A stretch of DNA of 64,000 nt. Origin: Streptomyces sp. H27-H5 (lineage in GTDB: Bacteria; Actinomycetota; Actinomycetes; Streptomycetales; Streptomycetaceae). Each line of letters starts with the position of its first letter. Positions within the stretch are counted from its first letter, which is position 1. Where the stretch lies: NCBI RefSeq assembly GCF_026627505.1, contig NZ_JAPNLK010000028.1:24466-88465 (forward strand). Direction: 5' to 3'. Made by a program: the position numbers and the translations under genes. This document shows, piece after piece, positions 34,353-43,630 of this stretch. The notes under the pieces were generated by a model, which was not told the DNA's origin, searched no databases, and saw only the letters and a list, made by a program, of their open reading frames with translations.

Positions 34353-35971
34353 TAGCGGCGGTAGCCCAGCACCGTCATCATCCCGGCCTCGGCGTGGTAC
34401 ACGTTGTGGCAATGCACCATCCACAGGCCGGGGTTGTCGGCGTCGAACTCCGCCGTGAGGGTCCCGTTCGGCAGGATGACGGCGGTGTCCTTGCGTGCCC
34501 CGCCCGGCTTCGCGCCGAGGGCGAAGGTGTGCCCGTGCAGGTGCAGCGGGTGCCACATCGTCGTGGAGTTGGTGAACTCCAGCCGGACCCGTTCGCCCGC
34601 CTTCACCGGATGCCGCCGATCCGGCGCGTACGGCTTGCCGTCGAAGGCCCAGTCGTACGCCGCCATCCCGCCCGTGAGCCGGATCCTGATCGTGCGGTCC
34701 GCCGCCCGGGAGGCCGGTACGGCCGGTTCGGCGGCCCGCAGCGCGTCCGCCGTCAACGGCCGACCGGCCAGTTCGGCGGGCCGGGTCGCGGCGGTCGGCG
34801 GCGCCCCCGCGCCGGTGCGGAGCACGGCCAGGGCCGAGGCGTCGGCGCCCTTGCCCTCGGCGAGCGCGGTCAGCGGGAAGACCCCGTCGCCGGCGGTGAC
34901 CAGTACGTCGTACCGCTCGCCCATGCCGAGCAGCAGTGAGCGGGCCGTGGCGTGCTCCACCGGGAAACCGTCGGTGTGGGTGACCGTCAGCTCGTGCCCG
35001 CCGAGGGCGATCCGGTAGGCCGTGTCCCCGCCCGCGTTGACGATCCGCAGTCGGATCCGGTCCCCGGGCCGGGCGGTGAAGACCGACGGGTCCTGCGCCA
35101 CCCGGCCGTTGACCAGGTGGTACGGGTACGCGACGTCGCCCGCGTCCTTGCCGAGGACGTCGCTGTCCCCGCCCATCAGGACACGCGACGGGCCACCGCC
35201 GGCGTCGGGGGTCGGGGTCGGCGTCGGGGCGGAGCCGTGTCCGGCGTGACCGCCCGCACCGGCGCCGCCCCCCATGCCCTTGCGGAGTTCGGCGAGGACA
35301 CCGTCCGGCGTCGACCCGTCCACACCGTCGAGCCAGTCGTCCAGGACGACCACCCACTCCTTGTCGTACGCGAGGGGCTCCCTGGGGTCCTCGACGATCA
35401 ACGGGGCGTACAGGCCGCGGTCCTGCTGGACCCCCGAGTGCGGATGGAACCAGTACGTCCCCGGGTGCGGGACGGCGAACTCGTACCGGAACGAGCCGCC
35501 CGGGGCGACGTCCCGCTGCGTCAGCCCCGGGACCCCGTCCATGTCGTTGCGCAGGGCCAGCCCGTGCCAGTGCAGGGACGTGGCCCGCGGAAGGTTGTTG
35601 GCCAGGGTCAGGGCGAGGGTGCCGCCCGCGGTGACCCGGACCTCCTGGCCCGGCAGCCGGTCGCCGTACGCCCAGGAGCGGACGGTGCGCCCGCCGCCGA
35701 GGTCGAGCGTGCCCGCGGTGGCGGTGACGCGGACCTCGGTGCGCGGGCCGGCCGCCGCCCGGGCGGCCTCCGCGGCCCGGACCTCCGGGCCGGTCGGGTC
35801 GACGTAGCCGTCGGGGGAGCCGGCGGAGGCGCCGCCGGGGTTGGTCGCGTCGTGGTTCATGGAGTCGTGGTCCGTGGCCGGGCCGCCGCCGGAGCAGGCG
35901 GCGAGCAGCCCCGAGCCGGCGACGGCGAGTCCGGTGCCGAGCACGGCACGACGGGTGGGGAGCGAACGCAT
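34352..35971 (-). CDS. Multicopper oxidase (laccase/CueO type), exported
   Basis: A 539-aa secreted oxidase. N-terminus LPTRRAVLGTGLAVAGSGLLAACSGG has both a twin-arginine motif and a lipobox. All four copper-binding segments are intact: HWHG, HPHSG, HPLHLHGH and HCHNVYH with the type 1 Cys. A Gly/His/Thr-Pro-rich insert (GAGGHAGHGSAPTPTPTP) separates domains 1 and 2. It couples oxidation of Cu(I), Fe(II) or phenols to oxygen reduction. The His-rich DUF6153 gene 95 bases upstream suggests copper tolerance. ATG 35971 follows GAGGT. Confidence 0.92.
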   Translation of the reverse strand: MRSLPTRRAVLGTGLAVAGSGLLAACSGGGPATDHDSMNHDATNPGGASAGSPDGYVDPTGPEVRAAEAARAAAGPRTEVRVTATAGTLDLGGGRTVRSWAYGDRLPGQEVRVTAGGTLALTLANNLPRATSLHWHGLALRNDMDGVPGLTQRDVAPGGSFRYEFAVPHPGTYWFHPHSGVQQDRGLYAPLIVEDPREPLAYDKEWVVVLDDWLDGVDGSTPDGVLAELRKGMGGGAGAGGHAGHGSAPTPTPTPDAGGGPSRVLMGGDSDVLGKDAGDVAYPYHLVNGRVAQDPSVFTARPGDRIRLRIVNAGGDTAYRIALGGHELTVTHTDGFPVEHATARSLLLGMGERYDVLVTAGDGVFPLTALAEGKGADASALAVLRTGAGAPPTAATRPAELAGRPLTADALRAAEPAVPASRAADRTIRIRLTGGMAAYDWAFDGKPYAPDRRHPVKAGERVRLEFTNSTTMWHPLHLHGHTFALGAKPGGARKDTAVILPNGTLTAEFDADNPGLWMVHCHNVYHAEAGMMTVLGYRR

Positions 35972-36066
35972 GGTGTACCTCGCGGTGTGGCGATACGAGT
36001 GGAGGGGCGCCGAGTGCCGCCGCCCCCACCGCCGTTCGGGCAGGCGGGGGCGCGGCGGGGCCCGTC

Positions 36067-36573
36067 CTATACGCGCAGTACCGCCAGCCGACGCAGGAGT
36101 TCCCGGGGCGCCGGCGGATCCGGCCCCGCCGGCGCGCGTGCCGCCCCGCAGGGGCCGGCCTCCGGGCGCGCGGGGCGACGCCGGGCCGAGCCGCCGAGTG
36201 CGAGGAGCACCAGCCCGGCCAGCACGGCCAGGCACACCGACATCGGGTCCATGGCGGGTCCGGGCGCCGGGCGGGCCTGTGGCCGCCCGGCCGGCGGGAG
36301 GTCCGCTGCCGGCGGGAGGTCCGAGACGGACGGGAGGCTTGCGGCCGTCAGGAGGCCCGCCGCCGGGGCCACCGCCGGGGCCGTGTGGGGCGACGCGAGG
36401 TGATGTGCCACACCCGCGTCCGCCCGGGCAACGGAGTGGGCCGCGGTCGCGTCCTCCCCGGTGTGGGAATCGGCCGGATGGCCCCACGTGTGCATCGTGA
36501 CGATTCCCAGCAGCAGAACGGCGAGCAGCGGCAACCGGGGCCACCGGGCGGCTCGTCGGGCGCTGCACGTCAT
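36067..36573 (-). CDS. DUF6153 family His-rich membrane protein
   Basis: A 168-aa protein: N-terminal hydrophobic segment (LPLLAVLLLGIVTMHTWGH), a 70-residue His/Ala/Pro-rich external loop (HTGEDATAAHSVARADAGVA and VAHHLASPH), and a second membrane helix after the conserved MDPMSVCLAVLAGLVLLAL. The layout matches DUF6153 proteins found next to multicopper oxidases in streptomycetes. Metal binding is inferred from the histidines. It is upstream of the oxidase on the same strand, probably co-transcribed. Confidence 0.78.
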   Translation of the reverse strand: MTCSARRAARWPRLPLLAVLLLGIVTMHTWGHPADSHTGEDATAAHSVARADAGVAHHLASPHTAPAVAPAAGLLTAASLPSVSDLPPAADLPPAGRPQARPAPGPAMDPMSVCLAVLAGLVLLALGGSARRRPARPEAGPCGAARAPAGPDPPAPRELLRRLAVLRV

Positions 36574-36645
36574 GAGTGGAACCCTACCCGGGGTGGGTAT
36601 CCGACCGTCGGATCGGCCCCGTACCTGCTGAGGATCAGTCGCACC

Positions 36646-37428
36646 ATGTCCAGAGAAGACTCGTCCGTGCGGAGCGCCCTGCCGGTCGCCGTCCTCATCG
36701 GACTCGGCGCCACCGCCTACACGGCGTGGGTGCTCGAAGTCGTTCTCTCGACCGGCCTCAACCCCATCGAGACGTACGTCAGCGAACTCGCCGCACAGGA
36801 CCAGCCCCTCGGTGGCCTCTTTCGCGCCACCGACTTCATCGCCGGCCTGCTCGTCTTCGCGGGGGGCCTGCTCGCGCTCCTGCGCCTCGCGCGGTACGCG
36901 GACTCCCGGCGCCCCTGGGCCGTCCTCGGCTGGGCCGGCGTCACCCTGTTCGGCGCGGCCACCGCCGCCGACGCCTGGCTGCCGCTGAGCTGCCAACCCA
37001 CCGCGGACCCCGAATGCGCCGCCCGGGAGACCGCCGGACTGGTCCCGGCCACCCACCAGGCCCACGCCGTCAGCAGCAGCCTCGCCATGACGGGCGCCCT
37101 CGTCGGGATCGTGACCCTGACCGTCGCCGCCCGCCGCTACGACCGGCTCGCGCCGCTCGCCCGGCACGGGCCCGCGCTCGTCGCACTCGAACTGCTCGCC
37201 ACCGCCTGGACCCTGACCGCGATCGCCATGTTCAGCGCCGGCCGCGGCACCTGGGCGCTCGGCGCCGGCCAGCGGCTCCAGGTGCTGATCGTCGCGGTCT
37301 GGCTCGCCCTGCTGGCGTACTCCGTGCACAAGGAACGCCGCACCTGGTGCTGTGACACGGTGAACCTTTCCGGTCACAGCACTGGCCCGCCGCAGATGAA
37401 CCCGCCGCACGAGGAGCGCCGTACGTGA
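36646..37428 (+). CDS. DUF998 family integral membrane protein
   Basis: A 260-aa protein with six hydrophobic segments and the DUF998 features NPIETYVSELAAQDQPLGGL and HAVSSSLAMTGAL. Function unknown. The last 25 residues are hydrophilic. Its stop overlaps the hydrolase start by 4 bases (GTGA), so the two form a two-gene operon; it is divergent from the DUF6153 gene. Confidence 0.8.
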   Translation: MSREDSSVRSALPVAVLIGLGATAYTAWVLEVVLSTGLNPIETYVSELAAQDQPLGGLFRATDFIAGLLVFAGGLLALLRLARYADSRRPWAVLGWAGVTLFGAATAADAWLPLSCQPTADPECAARETAGLVPATHQAHAVSSSLAMTGALVGIVTLTVAARRYDRLAPLARHGPALVALELLATAWTLTAIAMFSAGRGTWALGAGQRLQVLIVAVWLALLAYSVHKERRTWCCDTVNLSGHSTGPPQMNPPHEERRT

Positions 37429-38480
37429 GCCCGACCACGAGCCCGTCCACCCCGCCCGCCGGTCCGTCCACCCCGTCCACCCCGTCCACGAGCCCGTCCA
37501 CGCCGTCGACGAGCGCGCGCGGGGGCCCGCGCGGTCTGTTCATCCGCCCGGCGGGCGGTGACGGTGTCGTCCTGCACGTCGTCCTCCGGGGCAGCGGACC
37601 CGTCGTCGCGCTCAGCGCCGGGCTCGCCATGGCCTGGTTCGACTGGGACGGCGTCGCGGAACTGCTCGCCGCCGAGGGCCGGACCGTCGTCACCTTCGAC
37701 CGCCCCGGACACGGACTGAGCGGCCCGGCCCTCGCGCCGGCCACCGCCGCCGGCGAGGCCCACCGGATCGCCGGGCTGCTGGACGCACTGGGCCCGCACG
37801 TCTCGGGGGCCGGGGCGAGGGGAGGTGCCGGGGAGGGTGCCGGTGTCCCGCGTCCCGGGATCGGGCCGGTCACCGTCGTCGGGCACTCCATCGCCGGGTT
37901 CCACGTCGAGGCCTTCGCCCGCCTGTACCCGGAGCGGACCGCCGCCGTGGTCCTCGTCGACGCCAGCGTGGAGGAGGAGCCCCGTACGGTCCTGCCCGCC
38001 GCGCTGCGGCACGGCGCCGCCCGCGCGCTCGGCCGCGCCGTGACCGCCGTCGGACTCCCGGCCGCGCTGGGCCCGGCCGCCCGCCGGAGCGTCGCCCGGG
38101 CGTCGCGGGTCGGCGGATCCGACCCGGCCGCGCGGGACCTCGTACGCCGCTGCTACCGCACGGGCCGGGTCTGGCGCGGGGCCCTGCTGGAGAACGCCGG
38201 ATACCCGGACGCGGCCGCGGAGGTGCTCGCGCTGGGGGAGACGCACCCGCTGACCGTGCCCGCCACCGTGCTCGCCGGACACGACGGCACCGACGGGCGC
38301 GGGGCCCTGCGGTGGCTCGACCGGCAGGCGGGCCTCGCCGACCGGCTCGGAGCCCGCCTCGACGTCGCGGAACCGGCCGGGCACCTGGTCATGCTGGATC
38401 GCCCGCACCAGGTGGCGCGGGCGATCCTCGATGCGACGGACCCGGACCGGGCGGGCCGGACCCCCTCCGGCGACTCCTGA
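37425..38480 (+). CDS. Alpha/beta-fold hydrolase
   Basis: A 351-aa hydrolase. After a 30-residue Ser/Thr/Pro repeat tail comes the fold: FDRPGHGLSGP (oxyanion-side loop), nucleophile elbow GHSIAG with Ser at about 152, acid residue probably in LAGHDGTDG and His in EPAGHLVML near residue 325. It is translationally coupled to the DUF998 gene. Substrate unknown. The N-terminal repeats come from tandem CCGTCCACC-like DNA units at about 37440-37515 and may be variable. Confidence 0.85.
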   Translation: MSPTTSPSTPPAGPSTPSTPSTSPSTPSTSARGGPRGLFIRPAGGDGVVLHVVLRGSGPVVALSAGLAMAWFDWDGVAELLAAEGRTVVTFDRPGHGLSGPALAPATAAGEAHRIAGLLDALGPHVSGAGARGGAGEGAGVPRPGIGPVTVVGHSIAGFHVEAFARLYPERTAAVVLVDASVEEEPRTVLPAALRHGAARALGRAVTAVGLPAALGPAARRSVARASRVGGSDPAARDLVRRCYRTGRVWRGALLENAGYPDAAAEVLALGETHPLTVPATVLAGHDGTDGRGALRWLDRQAGLADRLGARLDVAEPAGHLVMLDRPHQVARAILDATDPDRAGRTPSGDS

Positions 38481-38497
38481 CCGGCGGCGCCGGGCGC

Positions 38498-38908
38498 TTA
38501 CGCCTTGGGGGCCTGCGAGATCCGCACCATGTTCCCCGAGGGGTCCCGGAAGGCGCAGTCGCGCGGCCCCCAGGGCTGGTCGATGGGCTCCTGGAGCACC
38601 TCGGCGCCGGACGCCCGCAGCTTCTCGAAGGTCGCGTCGAGGTCTCCGGCGCGGAAGACGGTCATCGGCAGGAGCCCCTTGGTGAGCAGCTCCTGGAGGG
38701 CGTCCCCGTCGGCCTGCGAGCGGCCCGCGTGCGGTTCCGAGAGCACGATTTCCAGGTCCGGCTGGTCATCGCTGCCGAGGGTGACCCAGCGGAACCCGCC
38801 CGAGGCGACGTCGTTGCGCGACTTCAGGCCGAGGGCGTCGCGGTAGAACGCGAGCGCCTCGTCCACGTCGTTGACGGTGATGTGGCAGTACTGGAGTGAG
38901 ATGGTCAT
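38498..38908 (-). CDS. VOC family (glyoxalase/bleomycin-resistance fold) protein
   Basis: A 136-aa protein of one VOC domain: CHITVNDVDEALAFYRDALG at the start, a middle DLEIVLSEPHAG strand and GPRDCAFRDPSGNMVRISQ at the end, with His, Glu and Glu in the usual metal-binding positions. It could be a dioxygenase-like, isomerase-like or antibiotic-binding protein. It lies 10 bases downstream of an AraC-type gene, so the two form an operon. Confidence 0.85.
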   Translation of the reverse strand: MTISLQYCHITVNDVDEALAFYRDALGLKSRNDVASGGFRWVTLGSDDQPDLEIVLSEPHAGRSQADGDALQELLTKGLLPMTVFRAGDLDATFEKLRASGAEVLQEPIDQPWGPRDCAFRDPSGNMVRISQAPKA

Positions 38909-38918
38909 GCGTTCCACG

Positions 38919-39359
38919 CTAGGGCGCCGGGTCCCGAACCGCTTCTCCGTTCCTGCTCGGCAGGTCCCGGGTCGGCCTGGTCGTCAGTTTCGCCAGACAC
39001 GCCGGCATCGCCGCGACGGCCTCGTGCTTCCTGGCGCGGTACGCGCTCGGGGTCTCGCCCACCAGCTCGGTGAACCGTGAACTGAAGGAGCCGAGCGAGG
39101 TACAGCCGACCTCCATGCACGCGTCCGTGACGCTCGCCCCCGCGCGCAGCAGTGCCATCGCGCGCTCGATGCGGCGGGTCATCAGGTAGCTGTAGGGCGT
39201 TTCGCCGTACGCCGCGCGGAACCGGCGCGAGAAGTGCGCCGGCGACATGAGCGCGTGGCGGGCCATCGTCGGCACGTCGAGGGGACAGGCGTACTCCCGG
39301 TCGATCAGATCCCGTGCCCGGCGCAGGTGGGCGAGGTTGGCGAGATCCTGGGGGTCCAT
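38919..39359 (-). CDS. AraC family transcriptional regulator (DNA-binding domain only)
   Basis: A 146-aa protein consisting of little more than the two-HTH AraC domain: SPAHFSRRFRAAYGETPYSYL and the second helix pair CMEVGCTSLGSFSSRFTELVGETPSAYR. No ligand-binding domain is present, so a partner or constitutive binding is likely. First gene of a two-gene unit with the VOC gene, a common actinobacterial pairing in which the regulator controls its neighbour. Confidence 0.9.
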   Translation of the reverse strand: MDPQDLANLAHLRRARDLIDREYACPLDVPTMARHALMSPAHFSRRFRAAYGETPYSYLMTRRIERAMALLRAGASVTDACMEVGCTSLGSFSSRFTELVGETPSAYRARKHEAVAAMPACLAKLTTRPTRDLPSRNGEAVRDPAP

Positions 39360-39509
39360 GAAATCGACACTACACCGGCCCCCCGGGAGCCGCCCTGACC
39401 TGCGAGGACGGGCCGCGTGGCCGTCGTTTGAGGGGCCGCGCGCGGGGCGCCGGGGCGCGGCCCCCGCCGCCGGGCGGTCCGTGTCGGGGCGGGCGCCGCC
39501 GGGCCGCCG

Positions 39510-39929
39510 CTACCGGCCGGCGTAGACCCGCTCGGCCCAGGTCGCGATCTGCTCGTCGGAGAGGTGCTTCGCCAGATCGGCCTCGCTGATCATGCCGACC
39601 AACTTCTTCTCCCGGATCACGGGAAGCCGCTTGATCTGGTGGCTCTGCATCTCCTCCAGCACCTCGGAGACGTCCGCGCCCGCGTCGATCCAGCGCGGAG
39701 TGCCCTGCGCCAGGTCCCCGCACGTGATCTTCGACGGGTCGTGGCCCTTGGCGACACAGCCCACCACGATGTCGCGGTCGGTCAGGATGCCGCAGAGCCG
39801 TTCCTCGGTGTCGCTGATGGGCAGGGCGCCCACATTGAGCCGTGCCATCAACTGAGCGGCCCGGTCCAGGGTCTCGGTGGCGGGGATCCCCCGGGCCCCG
39901 GGGTGCATGATCTCGCCGGCGGTGGTCAT
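39510..39929 (-). CDS. CBS-domain-pair protein
   Basis: A 139-aa protein made of two CBS motifs (8-60 and 72-130) with VGALPISDTEERLCGILTDRDIV and IKRLPVIREKKLVGMISEADLA. Such stand-alone pairs bind adenine nucleotides and act as energy or redox sensors. Similar to hypoxic-response type proteins. Partner unknown. ATG 39929 follows GGAGG. Confidence 0.9.
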   Translation of the reverse strand: MTTAGEIMHPGARGIPATETLDRAAQLMARLNVGALPISDTEERLCGILTDRDIVVGCVAKGHDPSKITCGDLAQGTPRWIDAGADVSEVLEEMQSHQIKRLPVIREKKLVGMISEADLAKHLSDEQIATWAERVYAGR

Positions 39930-40060
39930 CGCGTCAACCTCCTGAGCGCGCCGTCACGAGGCGGGCGCGGAAGCGCCCACCCCGGCGGCCTCGCCCGAAC
40001 GGCGGAGCACGCCCGTACGGGGTGAGAGGTCGCCTCCCCCCACCGTACGAGCGTGTCCCG

Positions 40061-40792
40061 TCAGCCGCGCGGCGCGGCCCCGCGCTGCTTCAACATGTCC
40101 GCCATCAGCGTCAGCTCCGACTGCTGCGCCTCCACCATGCCCTCGGCGAGCTTCCGCTCCGCCGGGGTCTCGCACACGGCGGCGCAGCCCCGGGCCATGG
40201 CGACCCCGCCCTTGTGGTGATCGGTCATCAGCTGGAGGTACAGCACCTCCGCGTCACGGCCCTCGACCGACCCGAGCCTCGTCAGCTCCTCCTTGGTGGC
40301 CATGCCGGGCATCAGCGCGCCGGGCTTGGTCGGGCCCATGGCGTGACCGCCCATGGCATGGCCGCCGTCCGTGCCGTGGCCGTCCGTGCCGCCGTGCCCG
40401 TCGCCCGCTCCCTCGGTGCCCATCCAGGACATCGGCGGCTCGTCCGCGAGCACCTTCGGCAGCCCCCACAGGTCCAACCAACCCAGCATCATCCCGCGCT
40501 GGTTGGCCTGCGTGTTGGCGATGTCGTAGGCGAGGCTGCGCACCGCCTCGTCCTCGGTGCGGTCGCGGACGATGAAGGACATCTCCACCGCCTGCTGGTG
40601 GTGCACCGACATGTCCCGGGCGAAGCCCGCGTCCGGCGAGTACAGCGCCGGCGCACGGGAGGACGTACCGCCGTCGCGGTCGTCGCCGCCGCTCGCGGTG
40701 GCCACCGTGGCGCCCACCGCGAACAGCACGGCGAGGACGACGGCCGCACCGGACACCCAGTACGTCCGGTGCGCGCCGTTCGCGCGGGTCAC
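40061..40792 (-). CDS. DUF305 family exported protein
   Basis: A 243-aa protein with one N-terminal membrane anchor and the two DUF305 helical repeats, each with paired histidines: DMSVHHQQAVEMSFIV and MTDHHKGGVAMARG. Between them is a Gly/His/Met-rich segment (DGHGGTDGHGTDGGHAMGGH), a plausible copper-binding stretch. The GTG start overlaps the DUF3105 stop by 4 bases. The DUF3105-DUF305 pair is frequent in actinobacteria; a role in extracytoplasmic copper handling is an inference. Confidence 0.85.
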   Translation of the reverse strand: MTRANGAHRTYWVSGAAVVLAVLFAVGATVATASGGDDRDGGTSSRAPALYSPDAGFARDMSVHHQQAVEMSFIVRDRTEDEAVRSLAYDIANTQANQRGMMLGWLDLWGLPKVLADEPPMSWMGTEGAGDGHGGTDGHGTDGGHAMGGHAMGPTKPGALMPGMATKEELTRLGSVEGRDAEVLYLQLMTDHHKGGVAMARGCAAVCETPAERKLAEGMVEAQQSELTLMADMLKQRGAAPRG

Positions 40793-41442
40793 TTGTCGGC
40801 CAGTCCGTTGGTGCAGGCCGCGCCCGGTTCGGGGGTCTGCGGGCCCTGCACGTACTTGGTGAAGAACTGCGCCACCCGCGGGTCGTCCGCCTTCTCCACG
40901 GTCAGCTGCTTGCCCCACGCGCTGAGCATGATGGCGCCGGCCTGCTCCTTGACCGGGCTCATCATCGTGTACGGGGTCTTGCCGACCTTCGCGGCGAGCG
41001 TGTCCACGTCGGCCTTGGCGGCCTTCTCGTTGTACGTCACCCAGACGGCGCCGTGCTCCAGCGAGTGGACGGCGTTCACCTGCGGCAACGGGTTCGCGTA
41101 GACGTCGCCGTCGCAGTTCGTCCAGCGGGGGTGGTGGTCGCCGCCGACCGGCGGGTTCATCTCGTACTTCACGACCGTCTCGACGTGGTTGCGACCCAGC
41201 TTCTTGGCGTCCCAGGTCTGTTCGCCGCTCACCGGCGCCTTGCGGGCCGCGACGGCGTCCTTCTCCTTCTGCTTCTGGCCGAGCAGCACCCACGAGCCGA
41301 AGCCCACGAGCGCCGCCACGACGGCGGTGGAGGCCGTGATCGCGATGATCTTGTTGCGCCGGTCGCGCGCCTTGTCCGCCCGGCGCATCTCGGCTATGCG
41401 CGCCTGGCGGTCGTTCTTGTCCGGGGAGGTACTGCTGGCCAT
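40789..41442 (-). CDS. DUF3105 family membrane-anchored protein
   Basis: A 217-aa protein: charged N-terminus, one membrane helix (IIAITASTAVVAALVGFGSW), and an extracellular DUF3105 domain with VKYEMNPPVGGDHHPRWTNC and NAVHSLEHGAVWVTY, His-rich motifs diagnostic of the family. Function unknown. Coupled to the DUF305 gene by a GTGA overlap. Confidence 0.88.
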   Translation of the reverse strand: MASSTSPDKNDRQARIAEMRRADKARDRRNKIIAITASTAVVAALVGFGSWVLLGQKQKEKDAVAARKAPVSGEQTWDAKKLGRNHVETVVKYEMNPPVGGDHHPRWTNCDGDVYANPLPQVNAVHSLEHGAVWVTYNEKAAKADVDTLAAKVGKTPYTMMSPVKEQAGAIMLSAWGKQLTVEKADDPRVAQFFTKYVQGPQTPEPGAACTNGLADK

Positions 41443-41544
41443 GTGCCCTGGTTCCTTCTGCTGAGGGGGGTGGGGAGGAGATGTCCGTCGTGCCGCGCCG
41501 CTCGGGCGCCCGACAGGGTGCCGCGCTGCTCGGCGCCGGACCGG

Positions 41545-41922
41545 TCAGGTCCGCAGTACCTGGAGAACGTGCAGGTCGGGGGCGCGCGCCAAGGTCCCGG
41601 GCGGGCGGATCGGACCGGCGTACACGAGGTCCGCGACGGCCGCCGACCCCGCCTGCGACACGGTCACGGCGGGCGGTGGCGCGGGCAGCACCGCCGGGGT
41701 CACGTGGGAGTGCGGGGCACAGCCCGGAAGCTCGTACGGGGCCACGCAGACGGCGTGCGGCGCGCCCGGCGCGTCGTGGGCCGCGGGCCGGGCGTGTCCC
41801 GCGCCGGCCCGCGCGCACAGGAACACGGCGCCGCACAGCACCCCGAACGCGAGCAGCAGGACGGCACGCCGAACGGCGGGGGCGCCGTGGCCCCCGCGTT
41901 TCCCGTGCTTCCAGCCCCCCAT
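41545..41922 (-). CDS. Small exported or membrane protein of unknown function (125 aa)
   Basis: Basic N-terminus followed by one hydrophobic segment (AVLLLAFGVLCGAVFLCARA) and an external Pro/Ala/His-rich region with three cysteines (CVAPYELPGCAPHSH). Not recognised. It sits upstream of the DUF3105-DUF305 pair on the same strand with a 100-base gap and could belong to the same unit. No clear ribosome-binding site at ATG 41922. Confidence 0.55.
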   Translation of the reverse strand: MGGWKHGKRGGHGAPAVRRAVLLLAFGVLCGAVFLCARAGAGHARPAAHDAPGAPHAVCVAPYELPGCAPHSHVTPAVLPAPPPAVTVSQAGSAAVADLVYAGPIRPPGTLARAPDLHVLQVLRT

Positions 41923-42095
41923 GGGCGCAGATGGTAATGCTCATGACCGCTCCGAGGTCAGTGCGGGGGTGCCACGAGCTTTCCGGGGTGCGTAATGTGG
42001 CGGAAACCACGGGTGGTGATACTGGACCGGCCCGACTGTGCTCCCCCCTCCGGGGGAGGTGGTGCACAGGCCGTCTGAACTGCGAGGATGAAGGC

Positions 42096-43457
42096 ATGGA
42101 CAAGCAGCAGGAATTCGTCCTCCGGACGCTTGAGGAGCGCGACATCCGCTTCGTGCGCCTGTGGTTCACCGACGTACTGGGATTCCTCAAATCCGTGGCG
42201 GTCGCGCCGGCGGAACTGGAGCAGGCCTTCGACGAGGGCATCGGCTTCGACGGCTCCGCGATCGAGGGCTTCGCCCGGGTCTACGAGTCCGACATGATCG
42301 CCAAGCCGGACCCGAGCACGTTCCAGATACTGCCGTGGCGCGCCGAGGCACCCGGGACCGCGAGGATGTTCTGCGACATCCTCATGCCGGACGGGTCCCC
42401 GTCGTACGCCGACCCCCGGTACGTCCTCAAGCGCATCCTGAACAAGACCTCCGACCTGGGCTTCACCTTCTACACCCACCCGGAGATCGAGTTCTTCCTG
42501 CTGAAGGACAAGCCGCTGGACGGCACCCGCCCCGTCCCGGCGGACAACTCCGGCTACTTCGACCACACCCCGCAGAACGTCGGCATGGACTTCCGCCGGC
42601 AGGCCATCACCATGCTCGAATCGATGGGCATCTCCGTCGAGTTCAGCCACCACGAGGGCGCCCCCGGCCAGCAGGAGATCGACCTCCGCTACGCCGACGC
42701 GCTCTCCACGGCCGACAACATCATGACGTTCCGCCTGGTCATGAAGCAGGTCGCGCTGGAGCAGGGCGTCCAGGCCACCTTCATGCCCAAGCCCTTCTCG
42801 GAGTACCCGGGCTCGGGCATGCACACCCACCTCTCGCTCTTCGAGGGCGACCGCAACGCCTTCTACGAGTCGGGCGCCGAGTACCAACTCTCCAAGGTCG
42901 GCCGCTCCTTCATCGCGGGCCTGCTGCGCCACGCGGCCGAGACCGCCGCCGTCACCAACCAGTGGGTCAACTCCTACAAGCGCATCTGGGGCGGCTCCTC
43001 CCGCACGGCCGGCTCCGGCGGCGAGGCCCCCTCGTACATCTGCTGGGGCCACAACAACCGCTCCGCGCTGATCCGCGTCCCCATGTACAAGCCGGGCAAG
43101 ACGGGCTCCTCGCGCGTCGAGGTCCGCTCGATCGACTCCGGTGCCAACCCGTACCTGACGTACGCCGTACTCCTCGCGGCCGGCCTCAAGGGCATCGAAG
43201 AGGGCTACGAACTCCCGGCGGGCGCCGACGACGACGTCTGGGCCCTCTCCGACGCCGAACGCCGCGCCATGGGCATCGAACCCCTCCCGCAGAACCTCGG
43301 CGAGGCGATCTCCCTGATGGAACGCAGCGAACTGGTCGCGGAAACCCTGGGCGAGCACGTCTTCGACTTCTTCCTGCGCAACAAGAAGCAGGAATGGGAG
43401 GAGTACCGGAGCGAGGTCACCGCCTTCGAACTCCGCAAGATGATGCCGGTGTTGTAG
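42096..43457 (+). CDS. glnA2: Glutamine synthetase-like enzyme GlnA2 (gamma-glutamylpolyamine synthetase type)
   Basis: A 453-aa GSI-fold ligase. Motifs: DGSAIEGFARVYESDM, metal-binding EIEFFLL, HHEGAPGQQEIDLRY, KPFSEYPGSGMHTHLSL and NNRSALIRVP...SSRVEVRSID. By sequence and proximity to glnE it corresponds to S. coelicolor GlnA2, shown to ligate glutamate to polyamines such as putrescine rather than to ammonia (recalled literature); the sequence alone does not settle substrate. ATG 42096. Followed by a strong hairpin. Confidence 0.9.
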   Translation: MDKQQEFVLRTLEERDIRFVRLWFTDVLGFLKSVAVAPAELEQAFDEGIGFDGSAIEGFARVYESDMIAKPDPSTFQILPWRAEAPGTARMFCDILMPDGSPSYADPRYVLKRILNKTSDLGFTFYTHPEIEFFLLKDKPLDGTRPVPADNSGYFDHTPQNVGMDFRRQAITMLESMGISVEFSHHEGAPGQQEIDLRYADALSTADNIMTFRLVMKQVALEQGVQATFMPKPFSEYPGSGMHTHLSLFEGDRNAFYESGAEYQLSKVGRSFIAGLLRHAAETAAVTNQWVNSYKRIWGGSSRTAGSGGEAPSYICWGHNNRSALIRVPMYKPGKTGSSRVEVRSIDSGANPYLTYAVLLAAGLKGIEEGYELPAGADDDVWALSDAERRAMGIEPLPQNLGEAISLMERSELVAETLGEHVFDFFLRNKKQEWEEYRSEVTAFELRKMMPVL

Positions 43458-43495
43458 GCGGGGGTCGGCAGCACTGCCGAACGCGTCCGACCCTC

Positions 43496-43526
43496 GGGGC
43501 CGGTGGTCGACGACCACCGGCCCCGA
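43496..43526. terminator. Terminator of glnA2
   Basis: CGGGGCCGGTGGTCG followed directly by its reverse complement (ACGACCACCGGCCCCG), 40 bases past the glnA2 stop. Confidence 0.85.
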
Positions 43527-43630
43527 AGTCGTCTCTCACGGCCCCGGGCCGATCCACCCGCCCACGGTGGCCGATGACTACCGGCTCGGAGGGCGGGTGG
43601 ACGGGCAGGGGGAGGGTGCCGGCGGCCCTC

